Below, piece after piece: positions 19,678-32,470 of a stretch of 64,000 nucleotides of DNA. The stretch covers positions 4,278,001 through 4,342,000 of the forward strand of contig NC_060026.1 in assembly GCF_021134715.1 (NCBI RefSeq), given 5' to 3'. The DNA comes from Daphnia pulex (lineage: Eukaryota; Arthropoda; Branchiopoda; Diplostraca; Daphniidae). Position numbers and translations under genes: made by a program. Each line of letters begins with the position of its first letter. Within the stretch, counting starts at the first letter, position 1. The notes below the pieces were generated by a model that was not told the DNA's origin, did not search any database, and saw only the letters and a program-made list of their open reading frames with translations.

Positions 19678-20746
19678 TGTAAGCCCAAACTTATTATTTC
19701 CACGCTTACTGTATCACCGTAGCTTATCCGCGACTAAGTGTTCCTAACTTTCTATAAGATCCTTCATTTCTGTTTTCTTTCAAAATTCGATTTACAGATA
19801 TTAATCTAAATTAATCTACGTTAACCATTCCAATTTTATCATTTGAATAAAATACCCGGTGCAGGTACAATAAGAGCGGTTACATAGTGGTACCAGTGTA
19901 TTTTTAAAAGGGTAAAATATCGATTTATTATTTTTTGTTTTGCTATACGACTAGTTTAAATCCATGTAACAGAATATCGATTTCAGTAGTTTCAGGGTTA
20001 TATTAATATATGACACACTTCGTCATATATAACAGCTGTGTTGGTAGTAAGTGACGAATCACCAACTTACAATTGAAACAGGTTGTACCAATAAGTTCTG
20101 AATCAGTAGAAGGGTATTAAGCTAAATGGGGTCTAGTCTCAGATATTATATTTTAAAGCTAATTTTTTTCTTATTTAAGCAAAGCAATTCTATCAGCACG
20201 TACGTTTAGCATTATCATAAACAACCTATTCCATTTATTTAACACCAATTCTATGAAAATTTTGCTCCACAAGTTTTGAGCGGCGTAAATACTCTCATTT
20301 GATTTAATAAAAGCAGGAATCTCAAATAATTAGTTAACCTAGAATGAAAATTAATTACTCATTCCGAAAACAAATACCCCCATGGAAAGAAAAACCGAAA
20401 ACACTACAAATAATCAGCTTGCCTACAGAAATAGACTGCGGTTTTATTTTATAGGAGACAAATTGCCAGACGGCTTTCGTGAAAGTGGGCCAGCTGTACT
20501 ATAGAGTCTCTGCAATGTGCATTACGCTTTGTTGTCAGTTCGAAGTTAGTAATCGCGTCACGTTGGTGCAGATTTTAAATTTGTTTCTTTTGTCATTCTA
20601 ACATGACATTGTCATCTCCACATGTTTACGTGTGAAATGCAAGATTGAAAAATTAACATTTCCGTGCTGAGATACTGTGAAATAGATAACTGCTCTAGCC
20701 ACCACCCATAGCAACAACTGCAAAGCTTTATGTCGCGAAAATAAAT
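19678..20746 (+). other. Intergenic region between copine 1 and copine 2
   Basis: Contains the copine 1 3' UTR with AATAAA at 19846-19851, then about 0.9 kb of AT-rich DNA and the copine 2 promoter and leader. A four-codon upstream open frame (20730-20744) sits directly before the copine 2 start. No other gene was recognised. Confidence 0.6.
20730..20744 (+). promoter_or_regulatory. Upstream open reading frame of copine 2
   Basis: ATG TCG CGA AAA TAA ends two bases before the copine 2 ATG at 20747 and is in a different frame. Such short uORFs commonly lower or regulate initiation at the main start. Whether the transcript includes it depends on the transcription start, which I cannot see. Confidence 0.45.
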
Positions 20747-22674
<1,928 letters not shown>

Positions 22675-23717
22675 TAACTATGCGTTTCTTTGGTGAATGT
22701 TTCGATTCATTCAGAAAAGTTCATTATTTTGATGAACATTTCTCAAATTTTGAATTTTTTATTTTATTAATTTTTTTGTCCGTCCTTTCTGAGTTTATTT
22801 TTCCTCCAAAATATTTATTATGTAATTCGCGTAGATACTAGATAAGTACTGTTTTCCGCATGCCGTTCTCTGCTTCCTTTCAACGCTATTTACTTGTATT
22901 TGTTGCGATTGTATTTGTTCGAGACAAAGTTGCCTACCAGCAATGCTGCTTTATTCTTCTTCCAAACATTTTCGAGGAATCAATAAAGATCGCCAAAAAG
23001 TTTTATTTAAAAAGCTTTGCCAGTGAGAAGGAATTTTACTTTTACTAACTGTCTTATTCTCAGCTATATATGTTATTCACAGTCTCTACAAATAGGTTTT
23101 TGAAGGGTCGCGCCATAAAAAATGTTGGATGAGCTTGAAATGTTGGCCACCAGGTGGCTGGTTTTGTTTACTTGGTCCTGTCGTCTGTGTTCTTGCATGG
23201 TTTCTGTTTTTAAAATTTAAAAATTGTTTTTCTTATCTGTTTCTAGGAATATGGAAACAATTAGTAAGGGATTTGGAATGTGGTTGTGAATTTGAATAAA
23301 AGTGTTGGGATTGAAAAATAAGTGCTGAGGACCGCAAGGATAAACCGAGACTGCCAGATTTTGACTTGTTTGCAAACCAGGTTGGTTCAAAGTTTTCAGT
23401 TTCCCATGATACTAATTTGTAGTCTATACTGTTTACATGGTTTGGGCTTTACTTATTTGGGTGCAGTTCTAAAATAGGGCGTGATTCAATATCTTTCCTT
23501 GTTTACCAAAATTTAGCAGTTTTCCAGTGCACATTGACACCATCGAAAAGGTTATGCTTGTGAAATTCTGGCATTTAGAAAGAAACCGTGGTTAGTGATG
23601 ATTAGAGTATTCTTTATTTTAGGCCATTCCCATCAATCTTTGACGGTAAGAAAGATTTACAAGAATATTGAAATGAAAACAATGGTTGATTGGTAATCTT
23701 TTTCTATAGTAAATGGT
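22675..23717. other. Intergenic region; left end of the histone inverted repeat
   Basis: The first part is the copine 2 3' UTR. From about 23100 the sequence matches the reverse complement of DNA near 39235-38650: the segments around 'ccaccaggtggctggttttg' and 'caggttggttcaaa' recur inverted. This marks the outer end of the left arm of the histone palindrome. No gene was recognised. Confidence 0.65.
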
Positions 23718-23733
23718 GGCCCTGAAAAGGGCC
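23718..23733 (-). terminator. Histone 3' stem-loop of H3 (left)
   Basis: On the minus strand this reads GGCCCTTTTCAGGGCC followed by ACCA, the conserved 3' hairpin of replication-dependent histone mRNAs (six-base stem, TTTC loop). A purine-rich AGAAAAAGA downstream is the expected U7 snRNA pairing element. Confidence 0.95.
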
Positions 23734-23766
23734 GATTGATAAGTCAAAAGGGATTTTAAAAGTCGC

Positions 23767-24788
<1,022 letters not shown>

Positions 24789-24829
24789 ATCTGACTTTAG
24801 TAGTCAAACTCTGATCTTTCAATCCAATC

Positions 24830-24845
24830 GGCCCTTTTCAGGGCC
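24830..24845 (+). terminator. Histone 3' stem-loop of H4 (left)
   Basis: GGCCCTTTTCAGGGCC then ACCA, followed by a purine-rich AAAGAAAAAGA about 12 bases on. This is the standard signal for U7-dependent 3' end formation of histone mRNA. Confidence 0.95.
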
Positions 24846-25546
24846 ACCATTTACTTAAAGAAAAAGATTTCTCAACCACTTAAACCATATTCTTAAAGTC
24901 GACTTTCTATTAACATGAATAACAAAAACAATCCGATTTGATACAGGTCTTTGGAGCAATACGTACTAACTATTAAAGTATTAAGTAAGTGTTCGTGCAT
25001 CATAGAAAATATTTTTCTAGATATTAAAGCTGGTATGAAACGCATTTCACTGTTTTCAGCCGAATAACATGAATCGGAAAATATCCAGATGCTTCTCAGA
25101 TTTTACGGAGTATAATTTTTTGATCCATCCTACTTAAATTTTCGTCAATTTCTGAAGTTGTTCTTAGCTACTGCAAAATTATTTCGTCACTATCGGTCGA
25201 ACTTCATCTGAATCACCATTTGAATGAAATGAAAACGCTGTGGCATAGATCAAAACTGTTTTGATATGTTGATTTTTTAACGCTTTCTTTCAACTTCTAC
25301 TTTTAAATGAAAAAAAAACTGTGAATCCGAAATATTTGATAACTTTTCGTCGTATCTAACGATTTGCTTAATGTAAAAGTTACTCTATTGCTACGGAGAC
25401 GAATTTCGTGATCGATTTTTCTCTCTATTCAACGCATTGTTCCGAAATACCTTAGAAGAGCGTACTATGTCTAGATACAAAGCGTTAAGTTCCGTCATAA
25501 AAATTGGGTCGAGTTTTGGACTGGATTAGAAAAATGCCAAAAGCAG
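24846..25546. other. Spacer between H4 and H2B, left cluster
   Basis: A convergent spacer of about 0.7 kb between the ends of H4 and H2B. It is AT-rich and has no open frame of note. It corresponds to 36942-37477 in the right arm but is only partly alignable by eye. Confidence 0.6.
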
Positions 25547-25999
25547 TTAATTTGTTTTCATTTCTTGAATATTTTGGTGGCCCTGAAAAGGGCCGTTTGG
25601 TTTGTAGAGAGACCAAGAGGAACAATCTACTTGGTGCTGGTGTACTTTGGTGACTGCCTTGGTGCCTTCAGACACGGCGTGCTTGGCCAACTCACCGGGC
25701 AAGAGCAGACGGACGGCCGTCTGGATTTCCCGGCTGGTGATGGTCGAACGCTTGTTGTAGTGGGCAAGACGGGACGACTCTCCAGCGATGCGCTCGAAAA
25801 TGTCGTTGACGAAGCTGTTCATGATGGTCATGGCTTTGGAGGAGATGCCAGTGTCGGGGTGGACCTGCTTCAAGACTTTGTAGATGTAAATGGCGTAGCT
25901 CTCCTTCCTCTTGCGCTTCTTCTTCTTGTCGCCCTTGGCGATGTTCTTCTGGGCCTTGCCGGCCTTCTTCGCTGCTTTACCGCTAACCTTGGGGGGCAT
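25547..25999 (-). CDS. H2B: Histone H2B with C-terminal frameshift, left cluster
   Basis: A core histone gene, intronless, starting [20 protein letters not shown]. It matches the intact copy at 36522 through SEGTKAVTK. The coding strand then has one extra A (ACCAAAGTAC instead of ACCAAGTAC, near 25646-25650). The normal end YTSTK-stop is replaced by [11 protein letters not shown] and further residues. The frame passes the usual stop position (25627-25629), reads through the 3' stem-loop as NGPFQGHQ and stops only at 25547, giving 150 aa instead of 123. The histone fold itself is intact; the last residues of the alphaC end are changed. This is either a real damaged copy or a base-call error. 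It is divergent from H2A at 26417. Confidence 0.9.
   Translation of the reverse strand: MPPKVSGKAAKKAGKAQKNIAKGDKKKKRKRKESYAIYIYKVLKQVHPDTGISSKAMTIMNSFVNDIFERIAGESSRLAHYNKRSTITSREIQTAVRLLLPGELAKHAVSEGTKAVTKVHQHQVDCSSWSLYKPNGPFQGHQNIQEMKTN
25579..25594 (-). terminator. Histone 3' stem-loop of H2B (left), inside the shifted frame
   Basis: GGCCCTTTTCAGGGCC then ACCA on the minus strand. Because of the insertion in H2B, the open frame runs through this hairpin. Normal processing a few bases downstream would cut the mRNA before the new stop at 25547. Confidence 0.92.
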
Positions 26000-26416
26000 T
26001 CTGAGACTTGGAGTAAATCTGAGATTACTAGGCAAATACCAGTGACGGTTGTTAGTCTGGCGAGGGTATTTATTTCATATCTTGTTCACCCTCTTTACCT
26101 GACAGAAGCAAATTCTTCCGACCCGAGGACCAATAGGGTGGGACCCCAGCAGTGGGACCCAGCAGTGGGACAGATGTTCCGTGATCCAGCGCAGAAGGAG
26201 GAGGAGCTTCTGGTAGTTAACACAATCTTCCTTGTGTTACACGAAATAATGGCGGGAATATGTTTTACAGCTGCCCTTCCGATTGGTTTAAAATGGTCTC
26301 ACTGTGTTCACCATCAATCCGATCCTGGTGAGTATATAAGCCTCAACATCTTTTTCAAACTTTATCATTTCGTTCCTTGATTTTAGGAACCGCGTTCACT
26401 TACTCTACATCTCAAC
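26000..26416. promoter_or_regulatory. Bidirectional H2B-H2A promoter, left cluster
   Basis: A 417-base divergent spacer. The H2A side has TATATAAG at 26333-26340. The H2B side has only an AAATAAATACC-like element near 26066. A short direct repeat of the form CCCAGCAGTGGGAC lies at about 26145-26172. Unlike the H3-H4 spacer, this sequence does not match its counterpart in the right arm (36203-36521). Confidence 0.7.
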
Positions 26417-26797
26417 ATGTCTGGCCGTGGCAAAGGAGGCAAAGTCAAGGGAAAGTCAAAGACCCGTTCCAGCAGGGCCGGACTTCAATTCCCCGTCGGT
26501 CGTATCCACCGAATGCTCCGCAAAGGATCGTATGCTGAGCGCGTCGGTGCCGGTGCCCCCGTCTACTTGGCTGCCGTCATGGAGTACTTGGCCGCTGAGG
26601 TCCTCGAGTTAGCCGGTAACGCCGCCCGTGACAACAAGAAGACCCGCATCATCCCTCGTCACTTGCAATTGGCCATCCGCAACGACGAAGAGTTGAACAA
26701 ACTTCTCTCCGGTGTCACCATCGCTCAGGGTGGTGTCTTGCCCAACATCCAGGCCGTTCTCTTGCCCAAGAAGACCGACAAACCCGCCAAGGCTTAA
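26417..26797 (+). CDS. H2A: Histone H2A, left cluster
   Basis: A core histone of 126 aa, intronless. It begins [20 protein letters not shown], contains the acidic-patch region NDEELNKLL and ends KKTDKPAKA. It has no SQ(E/D) motif, so it is canonical H2A and not H2A.X. The stem-loop follows at 26821. The protein is identical to the H2A at 35822. Confidence 0.98.
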   Translation: MSGRGKGGKVKGKSKTRSSRAGLQFPVGRIHRMLRKGSYAERVGAGAPVYLAAVMEYLAAEVLELAGNAARDNKKTRIIPRHLQLAIRNDEELNKLLSGVTIAQGGVLPNIQAVLLPKKTDKPAKA

Positions 26798-26820
26798 ACT
26801 TCTCCCGTCCTTAAATAAAC

Positions 26821-26836
26821 GGCCCTTTTCAGGGCC
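26821..26836 (+). terminator. Histone 3' stem-loop of H2A (left)
   Basis: GGCCCTTTTCAGGGCC then ACCA, with a purine-rich GAAAAAAGAA downstream for U7 pairing. The match with the right arm continues through about 26900. Confidence 0.95.
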
Positions 26837-26840
26837 ACCA

Positions 26841-27844
26841 ATTTATTTTGAAAAAAGAATTTGCTTAGTGCTACATTTCGTACATATCAATTAGGTTTTG
26901 GCAATGATTACTTGCGCAAATTTTCTGATTCATCGCAAGGTGGCACTCTTGAATTGTTTTGATTCAACCTAAATTGTCTGCTGGTATTTCGTTTGTCCAA
27001 CTGTGAGAGAAAAACATTTCTTATGATAGGCCTATTTCGATGAAATGGATGTATTTTACATGTTATTTTCGTATAAATTCATTTTTTTTCTTTTCTGTTC
27101 TTTTTAACTCTTCTCTTTTTTTCTGATCCACCTTGTTCAAATTCATGCAACCTTGCCCACTCCCCCTCAACTCCAGTCCAAAATATTCAAAATGGTCGCC
27201 GCCTGGATTGCTGGTGGAAGCGATTCTCATGATAATTCTTATCTCAGTGATTCGGTAATTGTTACATTTTTCGTGGATTGTTCTATGATAGCACTATTAG
27301 AGTATCTGTCTGTCTGGTATTTCATTTTTACCATAACACTTTGCGACCAACTTGAAAAAGAAATTGGATGGCTGTAAAGTGTAAAGAAGAGTTTACTTCA
27401 TATGAGATATTTTTGGTCTTTATTCTTAAAGTTGGGTTAGTTAAACTTTAAATTGTTTAATAGATGACACACTATTTAGATTCTCATTTCATTCTTGACC
27501 TAATATTTTCAGGTAATATCTTCAACTTAAGGTTTCGTGTGTCATGGGTGCTTGTGACAATAAAGATGAAATTGTCCAATTCAAGCTTGTGTCTTACAAA
27601 ACTAAGAAAATTCTATTTGCAAGGTAGTTGTTTTGGTTAACATTTATTTTTATTAGTGTGATATTTAAGATGGTAATGCATAATTAGGTAGAAAACCTTT
27701 CTGACAAAACATGGTTTTCCAGTTGTTGCTGAATGGATTGTTTTCGGGTTAGTTCCCATGTCTAAAGACAAATCCTAGCCCACAACTCACCAAGAGGATA
27801 CTTTCGACATATTTATGTCGATACTTTGTATGCAGAGGTACTGT
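26841..27844. other. Unmatched spacer inside the left arm
   Basis: After about 60 bases that still mirror the right arm, the sequence loses its inverted partner. The right arm is longer here (33171-35700). Short open frames are present but none has family resemblance. No gene called. Confidence 0.55.
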
Positions 27845-28257
27845 GCAATGTTTATTAATTATTTTTCAATTACCATTGTAGAGTTGAACCTACAGACGGG
27901 CCGGCCAGTTTGCATGTTCTTCACGCTTGAAGGGAACATATCGTGTAAAACTGTAAATGCGGTGTTGTAGAGGTTGGGTGAGAATGAAACGTGTTGCATC
28001 ATTATCAAGCAGGTATTCAATAGCCATTTGGTATTCATTTTGATATTGGTTTTTGTAGACCCATCCCCAGCAACGTCAACCTAAAGAAGGAAAGGCCAGT
28101 TTGCATTTCCTTCACGCTCGAAGGTCACGGAGATCTTAAAGTAAAACGTGTCATGCGACGGGGGAGAGGTTGGGTGAGGACGACACGTGTTGCATCATTA
28201 TCAAGCAGGTACAATAGCCGTAAGGCTTAAGAGAGGGGTCAGGGTGAGAAAAAGTCG

Positions 28258-28292
28258 TATAAAAGGAGAGAGAAAAGGCGTCGGAAATCAGT
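28258..28292 (+). promoter_or_regulatory. TATA box and initiator of small gene, left copy
   Basis: TATAAAAGG at 28258-28266 and the arthropod initiator TCAGT at 28288-28292 are spaced 30 bases start to start, the optimal distance for a pol II core promoter. A related pair, TTTAAAAGG at 28812 and TCAGT at 28842, has the same 30-base spacing. Confidence 0.8.
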
Positions 28293-28353
28293 CGAGTGAG
28301 CATCTCCGACACGGCAAGAACTGCTGTGCACTATTTGTCACTAAATCGCAATC

Positions 28354-28542
28354 ATGAGTAAATATTCTGTTACTTGTGTTTTTGTATTAATTTCTATTGT
28401 TTTTTGTCAGTTATTATTGCATATTAATGTTCAAATTATTTATTGTCTAGTCAATTATGGCGTTGTGCTGCTGTTTGTTGTTGTACACCACCACCAAGAC
28501 TACAATTTATGCTGCCCGAGCTGCATCACCAAAGAGCCCTAG
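28354..28542 (+). CDS. Small secreted-type protein or two-exon fragment, left copy
   Basis: An open frame of 62 codons starts 61 bases after the initiator TCAGT. It begins MSKYSVTCVFVLISIVFCQ, a hydrophobic start like a signal peptide, and ends CCPSCITKEP. An alternative reading is an intron from GTAAAT at 28358 to TCTAG near 28451. That would leave exon 1 as ATG plus A, then INYGVVLLFVVV and the same tail. The related unit at 28812-29585 has the same GTAAAT and TCTAG sites, which favours the spliced reading. The product is not recognised. An inverted copy with the same translation lies at 32471-32659. Confidence 0.5.
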   Translation: MSKYSVTCVFVLISIVFCQLLLHINVQIIYCLVNYGVVLLFVVVHHHQDYNLCCPSCITKEP

Positions 28543-28811
28543 TACTACATCGTGATTCCATTTTTTTAAAGCAAAATCCATTGGGTTTTAATTTTGATAT
28601 TGTTTTTTGCAGACCCATCCCCAGCAACGTCAACCTGCAGAAGGAAAGGCCAGTTTGTATGTCGTTCACTTTCAAAGGTCACGGAGATCATTACGTAAAA
28701 CTGTCAATGCGGTGGTGTAGAGGTTGGGTGAGAACGGGAAGCGTTTGCCTCATTTTCAAGCAGGTAAATAGCCGCAAGGCTTAAGAGAGGGGTCAGGGTG
28801 AGAAAAAGTAG

Positions 28812-28846
28812 TTTAAAAGGAGAGAGAAAAGGCCAAAAAAATCAGT
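28812..28846 (+). promoter_or_regulatory. TATA-like box and initiator before the YYTTKAAE unit
   Basis: TTTAAAAGG at 28812-28820 and TCAGT at 28842-28846. The flanks closely match the promoter at 28258, including the following 'gtgagcatctc' and 'gacacggcaa' segments, so the two arose by duplication. The T at the second TATA position may weaken it. Confidence 0.65.
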
Positions 28847-29049
28847 TGAGTGAGCATCTCTGACACGGCAACAACTGCTGTACACTATTTGTCACCAACT
28901 GCATTCTCGAACGTAATACCAGTTCGCAACCAAATGGTAAATTTTATTATGTTTTTACATAGTTTTGTATCATTTTTCACTTTATTATTTTTTCTCTTTG
29001 TTAATATGTCGGTTATTTTTGAAAATTAATGTTCAAATTATGTACCGTC

Positions 29050-29585
29050 TAGTTAACTATGGCGTCGTGCTGCTGTTGGTTGTTGTATCCTTGATGGTTG
29101 GGTCGACCACTGGTGTACCGATGTTTCGTGGGTATGGTTGATACCAAACCGCAACGCCGCCGTCTAACACAACAACAACGTGCGCAACAACCGCATACTT
29201 CACTACCAAGGCCGCTGAGTATTACACCACAACCTGTGATGTCCCGAACTACTTCACCGAAGCCTCAAAGTATAATTCTGCCTCGAGTTACACCACCAAG
29301 GCAGCGGAGTACTACACCACCAAGGCAGCGGAGTACTACACCACCAAGGCAGCGGAGTACTACACCACCAAGGCAGCGGAGTACTACACCACCAAGGCAG
29401 CGGAGTACTACACCACCAAGGCAGCGGAGTACTACACCACCAAGGCAGCGGAGTACTACACCACCAAGGCAGCGGAGTACTACACCACCAAGGCAGCGGA
29501 GTACTACACCACCAAGGCAGCGGAGTACTACACCACCAAGGCAGCGGAGACACCACAAACTACGATTCCGCAATTTTCTACATGA
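29050..29585 (+). pseudogene. YYTTKAAE-repeat secreted protein gene, broken by one TGA
   Basis: After a TCTAG acceptor-like site the frame reads VNYGVVLLLVVVSLMVG, a signal-peptide-like core, then STTGVPMFRGYG and a TGA at 29139-29141. Reading on in the same frame gives 147 further codons. They start YQTATPPSNTTTTCATTAYF, contain TTKAAEYYTTT and NYFTEASKYN, continue as YTTKAAE once plus YYTTKAAE ten times, and end with a stop at 29583. The start is also lost: the candidate exon 1 ends ATG|GTAAAT, which gives the wrong phase. Tyr/Thr-rich repeats of this kind are familiar to me from Daphnia secreted or cuticle-like proteins; this is recollection, not a search result. The longer open frame in another phase (RQRSTTPP repeats) is a by-product of the same 24-base repeat. 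Confidence 0.6.
29289..29549 (+). repeat. 24-base tandem repeat, one 21-base plus ten 24-base units
   Basis: The unit TACTACACCACCAAGGCAGC plus GGAG repeats with no mismatch that I can see. The first unit lacks one TAC. In the frame that continues the signal-peptide-like start it encodes YYTTKAAE. The perfect identity indicates very recent expansion or homogenisation. Confidence 0.95.
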
Positions 29586-30712
29586 AAATTTCTAAATACT
29601 CGAGCCGAAATTTCTGTCAGGTTATTTATATTTGTCGGTTATTTTATGATCATTGGTCACTGGAAATTAATTATTGATCTTAAAAGAGAAAATTAAAGTT
29701 TTAATACGGGTAATTCTTTTGTAATACTTTTGTTAGTAACTTCAAGTTTGTCAACTTTGCGTCAGTTGTCTATTGGTGTTGGATTTCTTCAAGACCGGTA
29801 TGCTGAATTGTGAATTGTTTATTTTATGGTTTAGAGGTGACTACTGCCTTATTCATATGGACATGTTCTTGTGGTTCGACGATGATATTTCAAGGATTAG
29901 TTACGAAAGACACTTGTAACTGTAGATTTTATCATCTTATAAGTAATGGGGAAGTGACTGACCTTTGTAAAAATGAAAGACTTTGAAATTGAGAGAAATA
30001 TATTGATACAATTCATAAACAAAACTTGGTATAAATTAGAAACAATGTACAAAAAACTTATAAAAAGAATTGTGTTATATTGTCCCACCTCCTCCCACAA
30101 TTCCTCCACAATTTATAGTCAGATACATACATACACATATACACGATACACATATACATACACTTAAGTTAACCCATTAACTGCCACGCCATACAACCCG
30201 TAAGTTACTCTCTACTAATCTACGCGCCACGTCTGAAGGATCCATGACCAAGTGGGACTTTCCATTGCTGACAAGTCCGTGCTGAAAAGGGGGAACTATG
30301 GTGAATTGCCTAAAACAGGCGCCTTGCGGCAAATTTTGGGCTTGGCGACTCTCCGACCCCGCGGCTTGTAAACCACGAGACCAAACAGCGTGGCCCGTGC
30401 TAAGGAACTAGGGGAAAACAAAGGCGTGGCAGACAACGGGTTAACTAACACTAACACAAACATATTACCAACAACAAATGATGATCCACGCTGACATTTT
30501 GGAGATACCAGCGACGTTTTAGTGTCCATCTTCTCGACGTTTCCTCTCATTACCTGAATAGAATAAAGAGAAAACAATTCTTATTAAGTGACATGCCAAT
30601 TAAAGTAACATAATAGTCACATAATACATATAGGCTCATTGTTCTGGTTTTTTTGCTCGAAACTTTAAAGGCGCGCTTTAAATTGCTTAAAATCTACCTA
30701 ACAATATTGAGA
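29586..30712. other. Spacer of the histone palindrome, left part
   Basis: AT-rich DNA between the arms. It includes a short TACACATA-type simple repeat near 30121-30162. No gene was recognised; the short open frames lack family resemblance. Confidence 0.5.
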
Positions 30713-31115
30713 ACTGTTCACAGAACAAAGCTCACATGCTAGTCTTCAAAAAAAATTCCGAGAGTAGACCGGAAGTAACCACAGCGCCTCAACCATTGAG
30801 CTGTCGTCAAATTAAACCACATATTCGTGATCTCCATGAAATTTGGGGTCGATTAGATGTGATTTAAACGAAATCCAAAATTTGGCCAAAATCGAGAATT
30901 TTCCTGAACTATAGTTCAGGAAAATTTTCGAAACCGGAAGTACGCGTACGTAAAAAAGATAACATGAACTTTACCACAAATTTGACGAGGATTACGAATA
31001 TGTGGTTCTTTTGCTCCTCGAATGAATATTTACTGAACTACTGACTGAAATGAGCAAACCGGAAGTAGAAAAAAAAGAGCAATTATCGAAAATTTTACAA
31101 GTGAGCTTTGTTTCA
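30713..31115. mobile_element. Foldback (MITE-like) element with perfect 30-bp palindromic core
   Basis: Nested inverted segments share one centre near 30911. ACAAAGCTCAC (30725) pairs with GTGAGCTTTGT (31101). GTCGTCAAATT (about 30803) pairs with AATTTGACGAGG (about 30979). AACCACATATTCGT (30815-30828) pairs exactly with ACGAATATGTGGTT (30994-31007). The core 30897-30926 is a perfect 30-base palindrome. The right half carries two CCGGAAGT motifs and the left half one, all in the same orientation. There is no open frame, so this would be a non-autonomous foldback element. I saw no clear target-site duplication. Confidence 0.6.
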
Positions 31116-32274
31116 GGAATAGTAATCGTCAGTTATTACTAAATATTTCAACAAAATAACTGCCAATAAATGTTTAAATAGACGTGCAAAGTAACTGAAA
31201 ATGACTGTTATGACAGCTGCAAATTATCAAAAAGCCATCTAGCGTTAGAAAAAAGAAACGTCCAAGTAAAACTTCGTTGGCGCGTAAGAAGGGTCTGATT
31301 TTGAAAACTATTACACAGACAGAGTCTAACGCAACTAGACTATTAGTAGATAACCTACGAAAATAAGTCAATTGTTGGGTACCTGGGCCTAATCCCTTGG
31401 TGAGTGACTGCAGGTGCGTAACAGCGGACGGAAGCGATCACTGAAGTGGTCCAGAAACTCGCCAGTGAAGTAAAACAAATTGTGTTTAGAAGCAGTAAAG
31501 TTAGATGAGCGTGCGTCGCGAAGATAACGATGGACGTTGACGTGGAAGTCCCTCTTCCGTCATGGACAAAGGTCAGCATTGGCACAAGAATCTCCGGGCC
31601 AGGACCACACGATTCCATAAAGAAACTGTGTGCTCTGTAAAATAAAATGTTTTACATTAATAAAAATACAACAAAGAATAAAGCATATCAATCTTTACCT
31701 TTTCTAAGAAGCACACTTCAATTATCATGATGAAAAAACCGTAAAAATGGAAATAACAGGAACAAACAGTCTTACTCCTCATGTATAGATAAATTTCCTG
31801 ATGCTAAAGAAAGTGTCATAATGTATTACAGTAGCATGGTGATAGGTGTTTCACTTCACACTCTTCATGTCACTGAAACTCTAAGTGGAAATGGGACAAG
31901 GAAATTCTCTACGTTATTTTCAAATTTACACAAATTTACCTGTGACAAATAAAACTTTACCTATCTCTTAGCTGGGTTGCCTTCTAAACACAAATAAAAA
32001 CAGCCATAACAACAAACATGCTATTGCAGGGTACTCCATAAAAATTCCGAGATTCAGAAAAGATCCTATGGTTCAATAATACCTATGTTACATGAAAATC
32101 TGAATTGTAATGGACTGATAGTAGTAATGGGAAAATACCTTAACTCGGCAAATTTGTATTCCACTATATGTGAGCTTGAAACATGAGTTTTAGGTTTTGA
32201 CACCATTATGGGTCTATTGGATGGAAATTGACTGAGCGCTAAGTCAACTTGTTGGAATGACTGACAGTACGCTT
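31116..32274. other. Spacer of the histone palindrome, right part
   Basis: AT-rich DNA with no recognisable gene. An open frame of 87 codons at 31355-31618 on the minus strand has no family resemblance. The right arm of the inverted repeat begins near 32275. Confidence 0.5.
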
Positions 32275-32470
32275 CCCGTTCTCACCCAACCTCTACACCA
32301 CCGCATTGACAGTTTTACGTAATGATCTCCGTGACCTTTGAAAGTGAACGACATACAAACTGGCCTTTCCTTCTGCAGGTTGACGTTGCTGGGGATGGGT
32401 CTGCAAAAAACAATATCAAAATTAAAACCCAATGGATTTTGCTTTAAAAAAATGGAATCACGATGTAGTA

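Larger units (their letters stand above)
27889..28762 (+). repeat. Three exon-like modules of about 120-150 bases
   Basis: Similar blocks lie at about 27889-28014, 28060-28207 and 28612-28762. Two are preceded by an acceptor-like T-rich tract ending in AG|ACCCATCCCCAGCAACG, and all end in CAAGCAG|GTA. They share 'aaggccagtttg' and 'agaggttgggtgaga'. One frame reads PIPSNVNLxKERPVC in two copies. The first copy has a stop in that frame, and the second and third differ by a one-base length change near the end. They look like decaying exon copies rather than a live gene. They recur inverted at 32275-33130. Confidence 0.6.

Noticed and set aside
26145-26172. Short direct repeat CCCAGCAGTGGGAC in the left H2A-H2B promoter considered as a regulatory operator
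   Set aside because: Two adjacent partial copies only, absent from the right promoter. It is more likely replication slippage.
25565-26380. 271-codon plus-strand open frame across H2B
   Set aside because: It is the antisense of H2B continued through the promoter spacer. Antisense frames in histone genes stay open because of codon bias. Similar ones oppose H3, H4 and H2A in both clusters.
29098-29595. Open frame of 165 codons with RQRSTTPP repeats, and antisense frames with CLGGVVLR or PLPWWCST repeats
   Set aside because: These are alternative phases of the same 24-base repeat. The frame giving YYTTKAAE continues the signal-peptide-like start and has the non-repeat flanks expected of that family, so the others are shadows.
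31355-31618. 87-codon minus-strand open frame in the palindrome spacer
   Set aside because: No family resemblance and no promoter or splice context. Its length is expected by chance.
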